NCBI RefSeq assembly: GCF_030519655.1
Contig: NZ_JAUMIT010000006.1
Span: 186,001 to 250,000, forward strand
DNA: 64,000 nt
Reading direction: 5' to 3'
From: Wenyingzhuangia gilva
GTDB taxonomy: Bacteria; Bacteroidota; Bacteroidia; Flavobacteriales; Flavobacteriaceae
This document shows, piece by piece, positions 8,932 through 18,195 of the stretch. The notes below the pieces were generated by a model. It ran no database searches and had not been told where the DNA came from. It saw only the letters and a program-made list of their open reading frames with translations. Made by a program: the position numbers and the translations under genes. The number at the start of each line of letters is the position of its first letter. Position 1 is the stretch's first letter.

Positions 8932-11586
8932 ATGATAAATAATATTTTGAGAAAAGAAAAAGTTTTATTCTTGTTTTTGAGCTTATTTGTTTCTACAATA
9001 TATGCTCAAAGACCTATGGAGTACTTAGATCGTGGGGTGATAGCTTTAGAGACAAATATAGGGGTTTTTGTATCATGGAGAATGGTGGGTACAGATAGTC
9101 CAGGTGTTAAGTTTAATATTTATAAAAATGGAGAACAATTAAATGTTGGTCCTATAGATACAAAAACTAATTTTTCAGATTTTAATGGAACTTCATCTGA
9201 TGAATATCAAATAGAAACCGTTGTAGCAGAGGGGCAAAATGAAATGACTCAAAAAATCAAGCCATGGCCTTACGCACCTTCTTTAGATCCAGGAAGAGAT
9301 AACTTAGCAAGATTAGAAATTCCAATTCCAGCGGCTCCCGCATCAAACTTAATAGCAGGTGATATGTCTGTTGGAGATTTAGATGGAGATGGAGATTATG
9401 AACTTGTATTTCAGTGGGAAGGAGATAGAGAAGACCCTCCATACTTAGATGCCATAGATTTACAAGGAAATCATTTATGGAGAATTAGTTTAGGGGCCAA
9501 TGTAATTTACAATGGAATATCTTTTTTGGTGTATGATTTTGATGGAGATGGTAAAGCAGAAGTTGCCTGTCAAACAGGTCCAGGAACCAAAGATGGTCAA
9601 GGTAATTTCTTGAGCACCGGTCCTGCAGCTACTGATGATGACTCTAAAATCTATCAAAGAATTGCTGGTAGAGTTGTTGAAGACCCTACCTATTTTACGG
9701 TATTTAATGGGCAAACTGGCGTAGAGATGGCAACAGAAGAATGGCCAGTTCCAATTGGACCATTAAGTGAGATGGAGAAAACCTGGGAAGACGATTACGG
9801 ACATAGAGCGAATTCAACCAAAGGAGCTGTTTTATATGATAAGGTTAAAGGTCCAATGATGGTTTTTACACGTGGAATCTATTCAAAAATAGGTATGGGG
9901 GCTTATACTTGGAATGGAACCAACCTAAAACAAGAGTGGTTGTTTGATAGTGATGATTATCCAAGTGGTATGTATAGAGGAGAAGGAAATCATGCAGTTA
10001 CCATAGCCGATGTTGATGGAGATGAATCTGATGAGTTGATGTATGGAGCGTGTGCTATAGATAATGATGGTTTAGGCTTATATGCTACAGGTAGAGGACA
10101 TGGAGATTCACATGCCTTGGGAGATTTAGATCCAGATAGACCAGGGTTGGAGTATTTTCAACCACATGAAAATGGTACTTACGGACTTTCATTTAGAGAT
10201 GCTGCTACGGGAGAAATTTTATGGGAGTATTTAAGTCCTTCTGATGTAGGAAGAGCATGGGCTGCAGATATTACAGAGTCAAATAAAGGTTTTGAAATTG
10301 TAGCTGTTGGAGATTTTATAGATGATGGACGAGATGATCATAGTTCTGTGTTTGATGTTAAAGGAAATTTGTTAAATCCAGACATTTATTACAATGCTTT
10401 TTATCAACCTGTTTATTTCGATGGAGACATCCAACGTGATATTAGAAATAAAACTGGAATAGATGATGCTAACAATGGAGGTAGGATTTTAACTGCTTGG
10501 TATTATGGAGCTAGTACGATACACTATACAAAACAAGATGCCAATTTGGTAGCCGATATTTTAGGAGATTGGAGAGAAGAAATCATTTTTGTAAAGTCTG
10601 ATAACAGTGCTTTTGTGTTGTTTTCTTCTTGGATTCCTACCCAGCATAAAGTTTATACCTTAATGCATGATCCAGCTTATAGAATGCAAGTTGCTGCTCA
10701 GAATGTAGGATATAATCAACCAGCAAATGTTAGTTATTACTTACCTGACTATGCCTCTTATCAACCTAATATTACAACCATTAAGGCTGATAGATCTAAC
10801 GATGATGATGATAAAGATGGAGTAGTGAATGCAGAAGATCAATGTCCAGAAACTCCAGATGGAGATGTAGTTGATGAAAATGGATGTACTATTTTAAATA
10901 TTCCAAGTAACAATTTTACTATTGAAACAGTAAGTGAAACTTGTTTAGGAAGTAATAACGGAAAAATTGTAATAACCGCAAATGAGGCGAATGATTATGA
11001 ATTGGATATCAATGGTACTACTTATGAATTTACAGAAACATTTACAGTAGAAGATTTAGTTCCTGCGGATTATGATTTTTGTATTTCTATACTTAATACT
11101 TTATTCAAGCAATGTTATTCTGTAACTATCGATGCAGGAGGAACATTAGCCATCAATTCAAAAGTGCAAGAAAATGCAATAAGCATAGATGTTGAAAATG
11201 GAACTGCACCTTATAAAATATTTGTAAATAGTAAAAAAACGTTAGAAACTTCTACATCATCATTTACATTAGCTGTAAAACAAGGAGATATAGTTGAGGT
11301 ATTGACTGATAAAAACTGTGAAGGGACTGTTTCTAAAGTAATCGATTTTTATGAAATGATGACACCAACTCCAAATCCAACTCATGGTGTTTTTGAAATT
11401 ATAGTACCTACAACAAAAGATGAAGTAATGATTGAGGTTTACAATTCAGTATCAAGAGTTTCGTCAAAATCTTATCCCGTTATTAACGGAAAAGTAAGAT
11501 TAGATTTAGAAGGAAATACCAATGGTGTTTACTTTTTAAAAGTGTTGTTACAAAAACCAGTAGTGTTAAAAATAATAAAGCAATAA
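8932..11586 (+). CDS. Rhamnogalacturonan lyase, PL11 family, with thrombospondin-3 repeat and T9SS sorting tail
   Basis: This enzyme cleaves the rhamnose-galacturonate backbone of rhamnogalacturonan I by beta-elimination. The signal peptide ends at about residue 26 (TIYAQ). The PL11 fold (about 27-620) is an N-terminal beta domain (RPMEYLDRGVIAL) and an eight-bladed propeller with many Asp-rich calcium-type loops (DLDGDGDYEL, DFDGDGKAE, DVDGDESDEL). A calcium-binding thrombospondin type 3-like segment lies at about 623-650 (DDDDKDGVVNAEDQCPETP), then a beta-rich SprB-like linker. The last 80 residues form a type A type IX secretion signal (NPTHGVFEI, NGVYFLKV, ending KIIKQ). The protein is therefore probably exported across the outer membrane by the gliding-linked type IX system. 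The next gene starts only 4 bases after the stop, so the two are co-transcribed. Confidence 0.93.
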   Translation: MINNILRKEKVLFLFLSLFVSTIYAQRPMEYLDRGVIALETNIGVFVSWRMVGTDSPGVKFNIYKNGEQLNVGPIDTKTNFSDFNGTSSDEYQIETVVAEGQNEMTQKIKPWPYAPSLDPGRDNLARLEIPIPAAPASNLIAGDMSVGDLDGDGDYELVFQWEGDREDPPYLDAIDLQGNHLWRISLGANVIYNGISFLVYDFDGDGKAEVACQTGPGTKDGQGNFLSTGPAATDDDSKIYQRIAGRVVEDPTYFTVFNGQTGVEMATEEWPVPIGPLSEMEKTWEDDYGHRANSTKGAVLYDKVKGPMMVFTRGIYSKIGMGAYTWNGTNLKQEWLFDSDDYPSGMYRGEGNHAVTIADVDGDESDELMYGACAIDNDGLGLYATGRGHGDSHALGDLDPDRPGLEYFQPHENGTYGLSFRDAATGEILWEYLSPSDVGRAWAADITESNKGFEIVAVGDFIDDGRDDHSSVFDVKGNLLNPDIYYNAFYQPVYFDGDIQRDIRNKTGIDDANNGGRILTAWYYGASTIHYTKQDANLVADILGDWREEIIFVKSDNSAFVLFSSWIPTQHKVYTLMHDPAYRMQVAAQNVGYNQPANVSYYLPDYASYQPNITTIKADRSNDDDDKDGVVNAEDQCPETPDGDVVDENGCTILNIPSNNFTIETVSETCLGSNNGKIVITANEANDYELDINGTTYEFTETFTVEDLVPADYDFCISILNTLFKQCYSVTIDAGGTLAINSKVQENAISIDVENGTAPYKIFVNSKKTLETSTSSFTLAVKQGDIVEVLTDKNCEGTVSKVIDFYEMMTPTPNPTHGVFEIIVPTTKDEVMIEVYNSVSRVSSKSYPVINGKVRLDLEGNTNGVYFLKVLLQKPVVLKIIKQ

Positions 11587-11590
11587 GAAT

Positions 11591-12289
11591 ATGAAAAAAT
11601 ACATATATATAACAATTATTAGTTTAGCATTGTTTTCTTGTGGAGGAGCAGGAGGAGATGATATAGGAGAAGAAACAGGAGGTAATAATGCACCTACAAG
11701 ACCCAATATTAAAGCACCAGCAAATAATTTATTATGTATCGATAATAATATTAGATTTGAATGGAATCGATCTTCTGATCAAGAAGGAGATGCTATTAGT
11801 TATACTATTGAAATTTCAAAAGACAATCAATTTAATACGATAGAATATTCCGATAAAGTTGTAACTAGACTTGTAAATGTTACTCTAGAAAAAGGGGTAA
11901 GTTATTATTGGAGAGTAAAAGCTACGGATTCTCAAAATAATTCCAGCGAATATTCAACCACATATCAATTTTATACAGAGGGTGATGGTACTAGTAATCA
12001 TTTGCCTTTTGCAGCAACTTTGGTAGGACCTAGCAATATATCGAATGTTACAGGGGCTTCTGTAACTTTAGAGTGGACAGCTAATGATGTTGATACTGAG
12101 GATCAATTAACTTATGATGTGTATTTTGGTACTTCTAGTGATGTTGATACATTGGTTTCTGAGAATCTAGAAACAAATAGTTTTAATGTTTCTCTAACCG
12201 CAGGAACTAAATATTATTGGAAAGTTGATGTAAAAGACAATCATGGTGCCAAGACTCAAGGACAAGTATGGACTTTTACAACTAATTAA
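11591..12289 (+). CDS. Surface lipoprotein with two fibronectin type III-like domains
   Basis: The lipoprotein signal peptide is short, with Cys17 (ALFSC) as the lipidated residue. The Gly/Asp/Glu-rich stretch after it (GGAGGDDIGEE) resembles the export signal that sends Bacteroidota lipoproteins to the cell surface. Two fibronectin III-like domains follow (about 38-128 and 135-232), each with the YYWRVKATD / YYWKVDVKD type strand. No catalytic motif is visible. It is translationally close to the PL11 gene (4-base gap) and is the last gene of the locus. A role as a surface glycan-binding or enzyme-holding protein is inferred from the architecture and neighbourhood; the binding target is unknown. 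Confidence 0.7.
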   Translation: MKKYIYITIISLALFSCGGAGGDDIGEETGGNNAPTRPNIKAPANNLLCIDNNIRFEWNRSSDQEGDAISYTIEISKDNQFNTIEYSDKVVTRLVNVTLEKGVSYYWRVKATDSQNNSSEYSTTYQFYTEGDGTSNHLPFAATLVGPSNISNVTGASVTLEWTANDVDTEDQLTYDVYFGTSSDVDTLVSENLETNSFNVSLTAGTKYYWKVDVKDNHGAKTQGQVWTFTTN

Positions 12290-12318
12290 ATTAGACGAGT
12301 ATTGTTCTAAATTTCATA

Positions 12319-12354
12319 AAAAATCCCTGAGTGATATTCAATTCAGGGATTTTT
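12319..12354. terminator. Bidirectional terminator
   Basis: A perfect 12-bp stem (12319-12330 with 12343-12354) has arm AAAAATCCCTGA and a 12-base loop, with A and T runs on either side. It lies between convergent genes and can end both the PL11-lipoprotein transcript and the RND exporter transcript. Confidence 0.85.
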
Positions 12355-12386
12355 GTATGTATAAAGTATCGTAATTTATAGAGATA

Positions 12387-14726
12387 TTACTTTTTAGATT
12401 TCTTTCTTTTCTTATTAATTACTCTTTCAAAAGTTAGTAATAAAGAAGGTAAGATTACTAAATTAGAAATCATGGCAAATAAAAGGGTGATTGAAACCAA
12501 TCCTCCTAGAGCTTTGGTTCCTCCAAAACTAGAAATTACAAAAACTAGAAATCCAAAAAACAACACAATAGAAGTGTAGAACATGCTAATTCCAGACTCT
12601 TTAATGGCTTTGTAAACAGATTTTCGAACCTTTCCTTTACTCGCTATTAATTCTTGCCTGTATTTGGCTAAAAAGTGTATGGTGTCATCTACAGAGATTC
12701 CAAAAGCAATGCTAAATACTAAAATGGTTGAAGGTTTTAACGGAATACCTAAATAGCCCATCAATCCAGCTGTTAATACCAATGGAAATACATTTGGAAT
12801 TAAGGAAATTAAGATCATTTTAGAGTTCTTGAATAATCCACCAATAAATAAAGCAATCAATACAATTGCCAAACCTAAAGAAATGATCAGATTATGGATT
12901 AAATAATTGGTTCCTTTTACAAAAACCAAAGCTTTTCCTGTCATGGTAACATCATAGCGTTCCTTCGGGAAGTTTTTATCAATAATCACTTGTAGTTCTT
13001 CTTGAATTTGTTCCATTCTTTCTGTACCAATATCTTTCATAAAAGTGGTAATACGAGCATAGCGACCTGTTTTGTCAACCATATTGGCCAAGGCATTTGT
13101 ATTTCCTCCAGAATTTTGAGCATAACTTAAAATAAAGTTTTTCTCTTGTGAGGTTGGAAGTTTATAAAAATCAGGATTTCCGTTGTAAAAAGCTTGTTTG
13201 GTAAACTTTACCAGGTTGTTTACCGAAATAGGTTTTGAAAATTCAGGGATTTTAAGAATTTCTGATTCAAGTTTGTCAATACGTTTTAAGGTTGCTAAAT
13301 TCATCACTCCCTTATCTTTTTTAGTATCTACTAAAATTTCAAGTGGTAAAATACCCCCAAACTCCTTCTCAAAGAATACAATGTCTTTGTAAAACTGAGT
13401 CTTTTTAGACATGTCTTCAATTAAACTACCCGATACTTTTATTTGAAAAGCACCAATAATAGCCACTGTTAATAAAATAAAAGAAACAATATATACATAA
13501 GGTTTTTTATTTCTTACAATACTCGTCATTCCTTTTACAATGGTATCCACCCACCTTTTTTCTAAATGTTTTAAGTGCTTGGGTTTAGGTAAAGGCATAA
13601 AGCTATACAGAATCGGAATTAAACAAAGGGAGATTAAAAAGATTCCCATAATGTTAATAGAAGCAATTACTCCAAACTCTTTTAGAATGGTACTTTTGGT
13701 AAATATAAAAGTAGCAAAACCAGCAGAGGTGGTTAAGTTAGTCATTAAGGTAGCATTTCCAACTTTTGTAATGACACGCTGTAAAGACTTTGCCTTGTTT
13801 CCGTGTTTATGTATTTCTTGTTGATACTTATGAATTAAAAATATGGCATTAGGAACTCCAATTACAATAATTAAAGGCGGAATTAAAGCGGTTAAAATAG
13901 AAATTTGATATCCTAATAATCCTATAAAACCAAAAGACCAAAGTACACCAATAATTACCACTGTTAAAGTAATGGCTGTGGCTCTAAGAGATCTAAAAAA
14001 CAAAAAGAAAATAAGTCCTGTTACTCCTAAACCAAGTAGCACAAACATTCCCATTTCGGATTTTACACTAGCAGCATTCATACTACGAACGTAAGGCATT
14101 CCCGAAACTCTTACTTGTAAGTTATTTTCTTTATTAAATTTTTGAATCAAGGGATTAAAAGTTTCTTTAATAAAGTCAGACCTAACCTTGGTATTTACAA
14201 TTTGCTTGTCTACATAAACAATGGTTTGAATTGTTCCGGTTTCTTTGTTAAATAAAAGATGATCGTAAAAAGGTAAATCATTAAATATATGTTGACTGAT
14301 GCTATCTACTTCTTGTTGATTGTATTTTTTTTTGGTAAATATAGAGGTCAGTTCAAACTTTTGTGCTTCAACATTTTTCTTTAGTTCTTTGATATTACTG
14401 AAGGAGACTACCCCTTCTATTACTTCTTTATAAGCTGAAATTTTATCTGCTAAAGCAATCCAATTGTTAAATTTGTTAACATCAGTAAAAAGGGTACTGT
14501 CTTTAACAGCCAATACAATAATATTTCCTTCTTCTCCAAAAATGTTTAAGAATTTATCATATTCTATGTTTACAGAATTGTCTTCAGGAAGTAAATTGGC
14601 TTCGGTATATGAGAACTGTACTTTTTTAAATTGAGATGCCAGTAGACCTGTAACTACAGCAATTATAATAATGGTAGCAACTCTGTGGGTAAGAATGGTT
14701 CTAGCAACAGTATTCCAAAATTTCAT
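12387..14726 (-). CDS. RND superfamily exporter (MMPL/HAE3-like)
   Basis: This is an inner-membrane proton-driven exporter of the RND superfamily, in the branch often annotated as MMPL or hydrophobe/amphiphile exporter 3. Two homologous halves (about 1-390 and 400-779) each have one helix, a large periplasmic loop and a five-helix bundle. The conserved helix-4 region of the second half reads GISVDDTIHFLAKYRQE. The first half has the matching stretch around IVIGVPNAIFLIHKYQQE, where the usual acidic pair is replaced by PN. At 779 residues it has the usual length for this group and is shorter than tripartite multidrug pumps. The C-terminus is Lys-rich. It lies downstream of frr behind a terminator. 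The cargo is unknown; relatives handle lipids or hydrophobic compounds. Confidence 0.85.
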   Translation of the reverse strand: MKFWNTVARTILTHRVATIIIIAVVTGLLASQFKKVQFSYTEANLLPEDNSVNIEYDKFLNIFGEEGNIIVLAVKDSTLFTDVNKFNNWIALADKISAYKEVIEGVVSFSNIKELKKNVEAQKFELTSIFTKKKYNQQEVDSISQHIFNDLPFYDHLLFNKETGTIQTIVYVDKQIVNTKVRSDFIKETFNPLIQKFNKENNLQVRVSGMPYVRSMNAASVKSEMGMFVLLGLGVTGLIFFLFFRSLRATAITLTVVIIGVLWSFGFIGLLGYQISILTALIPPLIIVIGVPNAIFLIHKYQQEIHKHGNKAKSLQRVITKVGNATLMTNLTTSAGFATFIFTKSTILKEFGVIASINIMGIFLISLCLIPILYSFMPLPKPKHLKHLEKRWVDTIVKGMTSIVRNKKPYVYIVSFILLTVAIIGAFQIKVSGSLIEDMSKKTQFYKDIVFFEKEFGGILPLEILVDTKKDKGVMNLATLKRIDKLESEILKIPEFSKPISVNNLVKFTKQAFYNGNPDFYKLPTSQEKNFILSYAQNSGGNTNALANMVDKTGRYARITTFMKDIGTERMEQIQEELQVIIDKNFPKERYDVTMTGKALVFVKGTNYLIHNLIISLGLAIVLIALFIGGLFKNSKMILISLIPNVFPLVLTAGLMGYLGIPLKPSTILVFSIAFGISVDDTIHFLAKYRQELIASKGKVRKSVYKAIKESGISMFYTSIVLFFGFLVFVISSFGGTKALGGLVSITLLFAMISNLVILPSLLLTFERVINKKRKKSKK

Positions 14727-14768
14727 AAAAAGTAAATAATTGAATGAGGGACGTAAAATTATATAAAA

Positions 14769-14812
14769 AAAGCCATCTAATTAGGTAACAAAGTACTTTA
14801 TTAGATGGCTTT
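14769..14812 (-). terminator. Terminator after frr
   Basis: A perfect 13-bp stem (14769-14781 with 14800-14812, arm AAAGCCATCTAAT) is followed on the - strand by a run of T. It is placed 25 bases after the frr stop and ends the pyrH-frr transcript. Confidence 0.85.
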
Positions 14813-14837
14813 ATGTTTTTAGGTTGAGAACAGTAGG

Positions 14838-15392
14838 TTAAACTTTCATGATTTCAGCATCTTTTACAACATAAACTTCATCTACTTTTTTGATAAAACT
14901 ATCTGTTAAAGTTTGAATTTTATCTTCTGCAACTTTCTTTTCATCATCAGAAATTTCAACTTTTTTAATATCGTTATTAGCATCTCTACGAATGTTACGG
15001 ATACTAATTTTAGCAAGTTCAGCTTCTGCTTTCGCTTGTTTAGATAATTCTTTACGTCTTTCTTCAGTCAATGCAGGAACACTAATAATGATGTGTTCTC
15101 CATTATTCATTGGGTTAAAGCCTAAGTTAGCTACAATAATTCCTTTCTCAATTTCAGGAATCATGTTTTTTTCCCATGGTTGTACGGTAATGGTTTGAGC
15201 ATCTGGCGTATTGATGTTTGCAACTTGTCCAATAGGAGTAGGAGAACCATAATAGTTAACCATTACACTTCCCAACATAGCAGGACTTGCTTTTCCAGCT
15301 CTAATATTTCCAAATTCTTTGATTAAGTGAGCAATGGCAGCATCCATTCCCTCTTTAGTAGTGTCAATAATAAATGTAACTTCCTCGTTCAT
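14838..15392 (-). CDS. frr: Ribosome recycling factor
   Basis: With EF-G, this protein splits the post-termination ribosome so that the subunits can be reused. At 184 residues it has the normal family length. Signature stretches are seen for the two-domain fold: the N-terminal helix with IRAGKASPAM, then the beta/alpha domain with the NNGEHIIISVP strand and TEERRKELSKQAK, and a C-terminal helix with RRDANNDIKK. It begins 8 bases after the pyrH stop, the conserved pyrH-frr order, so it is co-transcribed with pyrH. A strong terminator follows. Confidence 0.98.
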   Translation of the reverse strand: MNEEVTFIIDTTKEGMDAAIAHLIKEFGNIRAGKASPAMLGSVMVNYYGSPTPIGQVANINTPDAQTITVQPWEKNMIPEIEKGIIVANLGFNPMNNGEHIIISVPALTEERRKELSKQAKAEAELAKISIRNIRRDANNDIKKVEISDDEKKVAEDKIQTLTDSFIKKVDEVYVVKDAEIMKV

Positions 15393-15400
15393 CTTATGTA

Positions 15401-16111
15401 TTATTTATCTGTAACTATTGTACCAATTTTTTCTCCTGTAATTAATTTTTGAAGATTTCCTTTTGTATTCATATCAAATACTAAAATAGGAAGGCTATTT
15501 TCTTCACTTAAAGTAAAAGCTGTTGAGTCCATTACTTTTAAGCCTTTGTCTAATACATCTCTATAAGAAATGGTATCAAATTTTGTAGCTGTGCTATCTT
15601 TTTCAGGGTCTGCAGTGTAAATTCCATCTACACGAGTTCCTTTTAAAATCACGTCTGCTTGTATTTCAATGGCTCTTAATACTGAGGCAGTATCTGTAGT
15701 AAAATATGGGTTTCCAGTTCCGGCTCCAAAAATAACAACTCTCCCTTTTTCTAAGTGTCTTACAGCTCTTCTTTTGATAAAAGGTTCTGCAATTTCTTCC
15801 ATTTTAATAGCGGTAAGTAATCTGGTTTTAACCCCTGTAGCTTCTATGGCGCTTTGTAAAGCCATTCCGTTAATACAAGTAGCTAACATTCCCATATAAT
15901 CTCCTTGCACACGATCCATTCCTTGCGCTGCACCAGAAACTCCTCTAAAGATATTTCCTCCACCTATTACAATTGCAATTTCTAATCCAGTTTCAACAGC
16001 CGCTTTGATTTCTTGAGCATATTCGGCTAATCTTTTAGGATCTATACCATATTGCTTATCTCCCATTAAAGCTTCACCACTTAATTTTAATAGTATTCTT
16101 TTGTATTGCAT
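15401..16111 (-). CDS. pyrH: UMP kinase
   Basis: This cytosolic enzyme phosphorylates UMP to UDP using ATP in pyrimidine nucleotide synthesis. It belongs to the bacterial hexameric amino-acid-kinase-fold family. Clear family motifs are KLSGEALMG at the N-terminus, IGGGNIFRG for phosphate binding, GDYMGMLAT, and [13 protein letters not shown] in the nucleotide and UMP site. At 236 residues it has the usual length. It is the first gene of the pyrH-frr unit and is separated from tsf by a terminator and a probable -7 box. Confidence 0.98.
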   Translation of the reverse strand: MQYKRILLKLSGEALMGDKQYGIDPKRLAEYAQEIKAAVETGLEIAIVIGGGNIFRGVSGAAQGMDRVQGDYMGMLATCINGMALQSAIEATGVKTRLLTAIKMEEIAEPFIKRRAVRHLEKGRVVIFGAGTGNPYFTTDTASVLRAIEIQADVILKGTRVDGIYTADPEKDSTATKFDTISYRDVLDKGLKVMDSTAFTLSEENSLPILVFDMNTKGNLQKLITGEKIGTIVTDK

Positions 16112-16130
16112 GATTGTTATTTAGGTAGTG

Positions 16131-16138
16131 CAAATATA
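16131..16138 (-). promoter_or_regulatory. Probable -7 element of the pyrH promoter
   Basis: Read on the - strand the bases are TATATTTG, matching the Bacteroidota -7 consensus TAnnTTTG, about 20 bases before the pyrH start. No TTG stands at 19 bases upstream, so the -33 half is weak or absent. Confidence 0.5.
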
Positions 16139-16195
16139 AAATTTTACACGAATATTTATAGCTTGATAAGTTTGTTTCTTCTTTTTATTACATAA

Positions 16196-16225
16196 AAAAA
16201 CCTCTCATGAAAATGAGAGGTTTTT
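16196..16225 (-). terminator. Terminator after tsf
   Basis: A perfect 13-bp stem (16196-16208 with 16213-16225) has a GAAA tetraloop on the + strand and runs of A/T on both sides. It lies 22 bases after the tsf stop and ends the ribosomal operon. Confidence 0.88.
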
Positions 16226-16247
16226 AATATTGTGATTAGAATATTAA

Positions 16248-17213
16248 TTATCCTAAAGTTACTCTTGAGAAAGCAACCACTTCTACGTTAGAAGCAGCAA
16301 CATATTCAGCAACAGTTATTTTTTCATCTTTGATGAAGTTTTGATCTAAAAGACATTTCTCTTGATCTAAAGTAGTGTTGTCAGAAACAAATCTTTCCAT
16401 TTTACCTGGTAAAATTCTATCCCAGATTTTTTCTGGTTTTCCTTCAGCAGTTAATTCAGCTTTAGCATCCGCTTCAGCTTTAGCCATTACTTCATCAGTT
16501 AATTGAGATTTAGAAATGTATTGAGGAACATTTTTTAATGTTTTTCCTAACCTTCCTAATTCAATATTGTCTTTTTCAATTGCAGCAATTCTTGCTTCAG
16601 TTTCAGCAGCTACAAATTCTGGATCAAAATCTTTATAAGATAATGTAGTAGCTCCCATAGAAGCAACTTGCATCGCAATGTCTCTAGACAAAGCTTCAGC
16701 ACCTTCTACAGCCTCAGATAAACCAACTAAAGTTGCAATTTTGTTACCCACGTGAATATATGAACCAACGAAAGGAGCCTCAACTCTTGCAAAATCGTTA
16801 ATTTCTAATTTTTCACCTACAACTCCTGTTTGCTCAACTAATTTTTCAGCAACAGAAATACCACCAAAATCAGAAGCTAAAAACTCTTCTTTTGTTTTAA
16901 AGTTTAATGCAGCAGCAGCCAATTCTTTAGCCAAAGCAACAAAATCTTCGTTTTTACCAACAAAATCAGTTTCACATCCTAATACAATAGAAACTCCAGC
17001 TGTTTTATCAGCGTTTACAACAGAGATAGCAGCACCTTCACTAGACTCACGGTCAGCTCTTTTCTCTGCCATTTTTTGTCCTCTTTTGCGTAATACATCT
17101 ACTGCTTTGTCAAAATCTCCTTCAGCTTCGATTAAAGCTTTTTTACAGTCCATCATTCCAGCTCCTGATGATTTTCTTAATTTCATCACGTCAGCTGCCT
17201 TAATATCTGCCAT
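16248..17213 (-). CDS. tsf: Translation elongation factor Ts
   Basis: This is the guanine nucleotide exchange factor that regenerates EF-Tu-GTP. The N-terminal UBA-like domain holds the EF-Tu binding stretch VMKLRKSSGAGMMDCKKAL. The core contains the hallmark GCETDFVGKNEDF, followed by the coiled-coil dimerisation insert and a C-terminal module. At 321 residues it is longer than the E. coli protein (about 283) and within the range for Bacteroidota. It follows rpsB on the same strand after 82 bases, with a stem-loop in the gap. The rpsB-tsf pair is conserved across bacteria. Confidence 0.98.
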   Translation of the reverse strand: MADIKAADVMKLRKSSGAGMMDCKKALIEAEGDFDKAVDVLRKRGQKMAEKRADRESSEGAAISVVNADKTAGVSIVLGCETDFVGKNEDFVALAKELAAAALNFKTKEEFLASDFGGISVAEKLVEQTGVVGEKLEINDFARVEAPFVGSYIHVGNKIATLVGLSEAVEGAEALSRDIAMQVASMGATTLSYKDFDPEFVAAETEARIAAIEKDNIELGRLGKTLKNVPQYISKSQLTDEVMAKAEADAKAELTAEGKPEKIWDRILPGKMERFVSDNTTLDQEKCLLDQNFIKDEKITVAEYVAASNVEVVAFSRVTLG

Positions 17214-17244
17214 AGTATTGTGTTTTAAAGTTTTTATAAAAATG

Positions 17245-17276
17245 AACGGTACAAAATTATATTTTTTTGTACCGTT
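17245..17276 (-). promoter_or_regulatory. Stem-loop between rpsB and tsf (possible attenuator)
   Basis: A perfect 12-bp stem (17245-17256 with 17265-17276, arm AACGGTACAAAA) has an 8-base loop and sits 19 bases after the rpsB stop. On the - strand it is followed by only a short, interrupted T tract. It may lower read-through from rpsB into tsf or protect the upstream message. Confidence 0.6.
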
Positions 17277-17295
17277 TCATGTTAAATTTATGTGA

Positions 17296-18030
17296 TTATT
17301 CAGCTTTTTCTTCAACAGCTGCAGTTTCAGCAGGAGCATCTTTTCCAGCTTTTCTTTCGCTTAATCCTTGAGCAATTGCTCCAGTAGTTAAGGTTAAGAT
17401 TTTATCAATAGACTTAGAAGCATCATCGTTAGATGGGATTACATAATCAATATCACTAGGATCTGAGTTTGTATCCACCATTGCAAAAACAGGAATGTTT
17501 AATTTATTAGCTTCAGCAACAGCAATGTGTTCTTTTTTAACGTCAATTACAAATAAAGCACCTGGTAAACGAGTCATGTCAGCAATAGAACCTAAGTTCT
17601 TTTCCAATTTAGCACGTTGACGTTCGATTTGTAATTTTTCTCTTTTTGATAAAGCGTCGAAAGAACCATCAGTCTTCATTCTATCAATTTGAGACATTTT
17701 TTTAACTGCTTTACGAATAGTAACGAAGTTTGTTAACATTCCTCCAGGCCATCTTTCAGTGATGTAAGGCATGTTTACAGCTCCAGCTTTTTCAGCAACG
17801 ATGTCTTTCGCTTGTTTTTTTGTTGCAACAAATAAGATTTTTCTTCCTGAAGCAGCAATTTTTTCTAATGCAGCAGAAGCGTCATCAATTTTAGCTGAAG
17901 TTTTATATAAGTCAATGATGTGTACTCCATTACGTTCTGTGTAGATGTAAGGAGCCATGCTTGGATTCCACTTTCTAGTTAAGTGTCCAAAATGTACACC
18001 AGCTTCTAATAATTCTTGAATATTTGCCAT
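17296..18030 (-). CDS. rpsB: 30S ribosomal protein S2
   Basis: This is a structural protein of the small ribosomal subunit, needed for binding S1 and mRNA. The N-terminus LLEAGVHFGHLTRKWNP and the stretches FVATKKQAKDIV, MPYITERWPGGMLTNF and PGALFVIDVKKE are diagnostic. The C-terminal tail is Ala/Glu-rich and variable. At 244 residues it has the normal length. It is preceded by rpsI after a 165-base gap containing a long stem-loop, and followed by tsf. Confidence 0.98.
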   Translation of the reverse strand: MANIQELLEAGVHFGHLTRKWNPSMAPYIYTERNGVHIIDLYKTSAKIDDASAALEKIAASGRKILFVATKKQAKDIVAEKAGAVNMPYITERWPGGMLTNFVTIRKAVKKMSQIDRMKTDGSFDALSKREKLQIERQRAKLEKNLGSIADMTRLPGALFVIDVKKEHIAVAEANKLNIPVFAMVDTNSDPSDIDYVIPSNDDASKSIDKILTLTTGAIAQGLSERKAGKDAPAETAAVEEKAE

Positions 18031-18130
18031 AATATGGTTGTTGTTTAGATGTTAGCAATAGTGGAGTAGTTCTGAGTAGAAGTCTCTACTATTTTTGCTA
18101 AACAATCGATTAATTTTATTTTTAGTTTGT

Positions 18131-18188
18131 AAAGTTTAAGGTTGAAAAGTTGTAAGTAAACTTTAAACTTTTTAACCTTAAAAACTTT
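18131..18188 (-). promoter_or_regulatory. Long stem-loop in the rpsI-rpsB spacer, upstream of rpsB
   Basis: Arms 18137-18150 and 18167-18180 pair over 14 positions with one G-U pair. Beyond a small bulge the pairing continues (AAAGTTT at 18131 with AAACTTT near 18182-18188). The loop is 16 bases. It lies in the transcribed leader of rpsB, so a role in S2 feedback control or in attenuation is possible but not shown. Confidence 0.5.
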
Positions 18189-18195
18189 AATAATA

